Source: Candidatus Gastranaerophilales bacterium (GTDB lineage: Bacteria; Cyanobacteriota; Vampirovibrionia; Gastranaerophilales; Gastranaerophilaceae). Taken from it: DNA of 7,113 nucleotides. The translations under genes and the position numbers were made by a program. The stretch covers positions 1 through 7,113 of the forward strand of contig JAJQDG010000081.1 of the NCBI GenBank assembly GCA_021202305.1, read 5' to 3'. Each line of letters starts with the position of its first letter. The stretch's first letter is position 1. Positions 5,983 through 7,113 of the stretch are shown here, in pieces. The notes under the pieces were generated by a model that was not told the origin of the DNA, made no database searches, and saw only the letters and a list, made by a program, of their open reading frames with translations.

Positions 5983-7113
5983 TGGGGTTTAAAGAAAATT
6001 TATTAAACAGAAAATCGCCTGATGAAATATTACAAGTTGCAAAAGATGCTAATCTTAAAAAAACTTTGAACGCATTTGACCTTATTATGCTGGGTATCGG
6101 CGCTGTTGTCGGAACGGGAATTTTTACAATAATCGGAGTTGCTTCTGTCGGCGGTCCTGAAACATTAGGCGCAGGACCTGCACTTATTATATCTATGATA
6201 ATTGCAATGCTTGCCTGTCTTTTCAGTGCGTTATGCTATTCAGAATTTGCTTCAATGATTCCCGTTGCAGGAAGTTCATATACATATACCTATGCCACAA
6301 TGGGCGAATTTATGGCGTGGATGGTCGGGTGGGTTTTAATGCTTGAATATGCGATAGGAAATATAACAATAGTTTCTGCCTGGACAGGGTATTTTTTCGA
6401 GTTTTTAAGGGGCTTTTCGCATATTCTTCCCGCCTGGATATGTAACCCCCCTTTGTATCTGATTAACGATTACAGAACGGCTTCTTTGATGTACACAAAT
6501 ATGGGGCTTGACCCTGCGCAAGAAATTCCGCATTTTTTAGGCATCCCCATTGCTGTTAATATACCGGGGATTTTACTTGTTATAGTTATTACCGTGTTAC
6601 TTGTAAGGGGTATTAAAGAATCTGCAAGAACGGCTGCCGTAGTTGTTTTTATAAAACTTGCCGTAATATTTTTATTTATTTTTGCGGGCGCTTTTTACGT
6701 ACGCCCTGAAAACTGGACGCCTTTTGCGCCGAACGGTATCCACGGGATTTTATCGGGCGCATTTATAATTTTCTTTGCGTATGTCGGTTTTGATGCAATT
6801 TCAACTGCCGCAGAGGAAACAAAAAATCCTCAGAAAAATCTGCCCATAGGGCTTATCGGCACGCTTGTTATTTGTACAATAATTTATATTTTAACGGCTC
6901 TTGTTTTGTGCGGAATGGTTCCCGTGGATAAAATCAATACACTTGCACCAATTTCTGCCGCCATGAGCGCCAGCGGTCATAACCGTATAGCAGGGCTTAT
7001 TTCTGTCGGGGCGCTTGCAGGACTTACGTCGGTTTTGCTTGTGTACCAGCTTGGCACTACAAGAATTCTTTATGCAATGAGCCGCGACGGGTTTTTGCCT
7101 CAGATTTTGCAAA
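5982..7113 (+). CDS. APC-superfamily amino acid permease 2, tandem paralogue, 3' end cut by window edge
   Basis: The ATG at 5982-5984 shares its A with the TAA stop of permease 1 (TAATG), a typical arrangement for translational coupling. A weak GGA lies at 5970-5972. The frame stays open for 377 codons to the window edge; by comparison with permease 1 about 120 residues are missing. It aligns without gaps to permease 1 with a constant 26-residue offset. My hand count over 353 residues gives about 67% identity, so this is a tandem duplicate of the same transporter type. Shared signatures include GIGAVVGTGIF (38-48), CYSEFASMIPVAGSSY (85-100), EIPHFLGIP (181-189), FFAYVGFDA (264-272), AEETKNPQKNLP (277-288) and RILYAMSRDGFLP (361-373). 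Differences cluster in the loop near residues 159-175 and around 313-335, which could alter substrate or regulation, although this is inference. The substrate cannot be assigned. Confidence 0.93.
   Translation, partial: MGFKENLLNRKSPDEILQVAKDANLKKTLNAFDLIMLGIGAVVGTGIFTIIGVASVGGPETLGAGPALIISMIIAMLACLFSALCYSEFASMIPVAGSSYTYTYATMGEFMAWMVGWVLMLEYAIGNITIVSAWTGYFFEFLRGFSHILPAWICNPPLYLINDYRTASLMYTNMGLDPAQEIPHFLGIPIAVNIPGILLVIVITVLLVRGIKESARTAAVVVFIKLAVIFLFIFAGAFYVRPENWTPFAPNGIHGILSGAFIIFFAYVGFDAISTAAEETKNPQKNLPIGLIGTLVICTIIYILTALVLCGMVPVDKINTLAPISAAMSASGHNRIAGLISVGALAGLTSVLLVYQLGTTRILYAMSRDGFLPQILQ
6685..6727 (+). repeat. 43-bp perfect repeat, copy in permease 2
   Basis: This is the second copy of the block at 5180-5222, lying in the same frame and at the homologous place in the tandem paralogue. 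Confidence 0.95.
7059..7113 (+). repeat. 55-bp perfect repeat, copy in permease 2, reaching the window edge
   Basis: This is the second copy of the block at 5554-5608. Identity begins at the ACA of the conserved Thr-Arg and continues to the last base of the window. Confidence 0.95.

Noticed and set aside
6891..7112. Minus-strand open frame of 73 codons at the right edge
   Set aside because: It is antisense to permease 2, where the sense frame carries conserved transporter motifs.
1..7113. CRISPR arrays, insertion sequences, tRNAs or rRNAs
   Set aside because: No regularly spaced repeats, transposase motifs, terminal inverted repeats or tRNA cloverleaf signatures were seen. Coding sequence covers nearly the whole window.

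Overview
The window holds four protein-coding genes in two divergent units and almost no non-coding DNA. Leftwards, filling the first 3.4 kb, runs dnaE, the alpha (polymerase) subunit of DNA polymerase III; its last codons lie beyond the left edge. Rightwards runs a tight three-gene unit: glyQ (glycyl-tRNA synthetase alpha subunit), then two tandem paralogous APC-superfamily amino-acid permeases, the second cut by the right edge. A 104-bp AT-rich spacer separates the two units and must carry both promoters.

Organism: the DNA is AT-rich, with many AAA/TTT/ATT codons. Two proteins point towards the cyanobacterial lineage. DnaE has the Y-C-F-N sequence that in many cyanobacteria flanks the DnaE split intein, followed by a stretch close to cyanobacterial DnaE. 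GlyQ carries the VEPCRRPTD and [12 protein letters not shown] wording. AT richness and a pair of amino-acid permeases would fit a non-photosynthetic, amino-acid-scavenging relative such as Vampirovibrionia/Melainabacteria (Gastranaerophilales). This is inference from remembered family sequences; a Firmicutes-like or other AT-rich lineage is not excluded.

Layout: 1-3413 (minus) dnaE; 3414-3517 divergent promoter region with an imperfect inverted repeat; 3518-4396 glyQ; 4399-5982 permease 1; 5982-7113 permease 2 (partial). The rightward genes are separated by 2 bp and then overlap by 1 bp (TAATG), so they are probably co-transcribed and translationally coupled. The likely logic is amino-acid uptake made together with a tRNA-charging enzyme, but the transported substrate cannot be read from the sequence.

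I did not find a new biological system. The points worth a second look are an uninterrupted dnaE with an empty cyanobacterial intein site, a PHP domain with all nine expected metal ligands, blocks of perfect nucleotide identity between the two permeases that suggest gene conversion, and the palindromic divergent promoter region.
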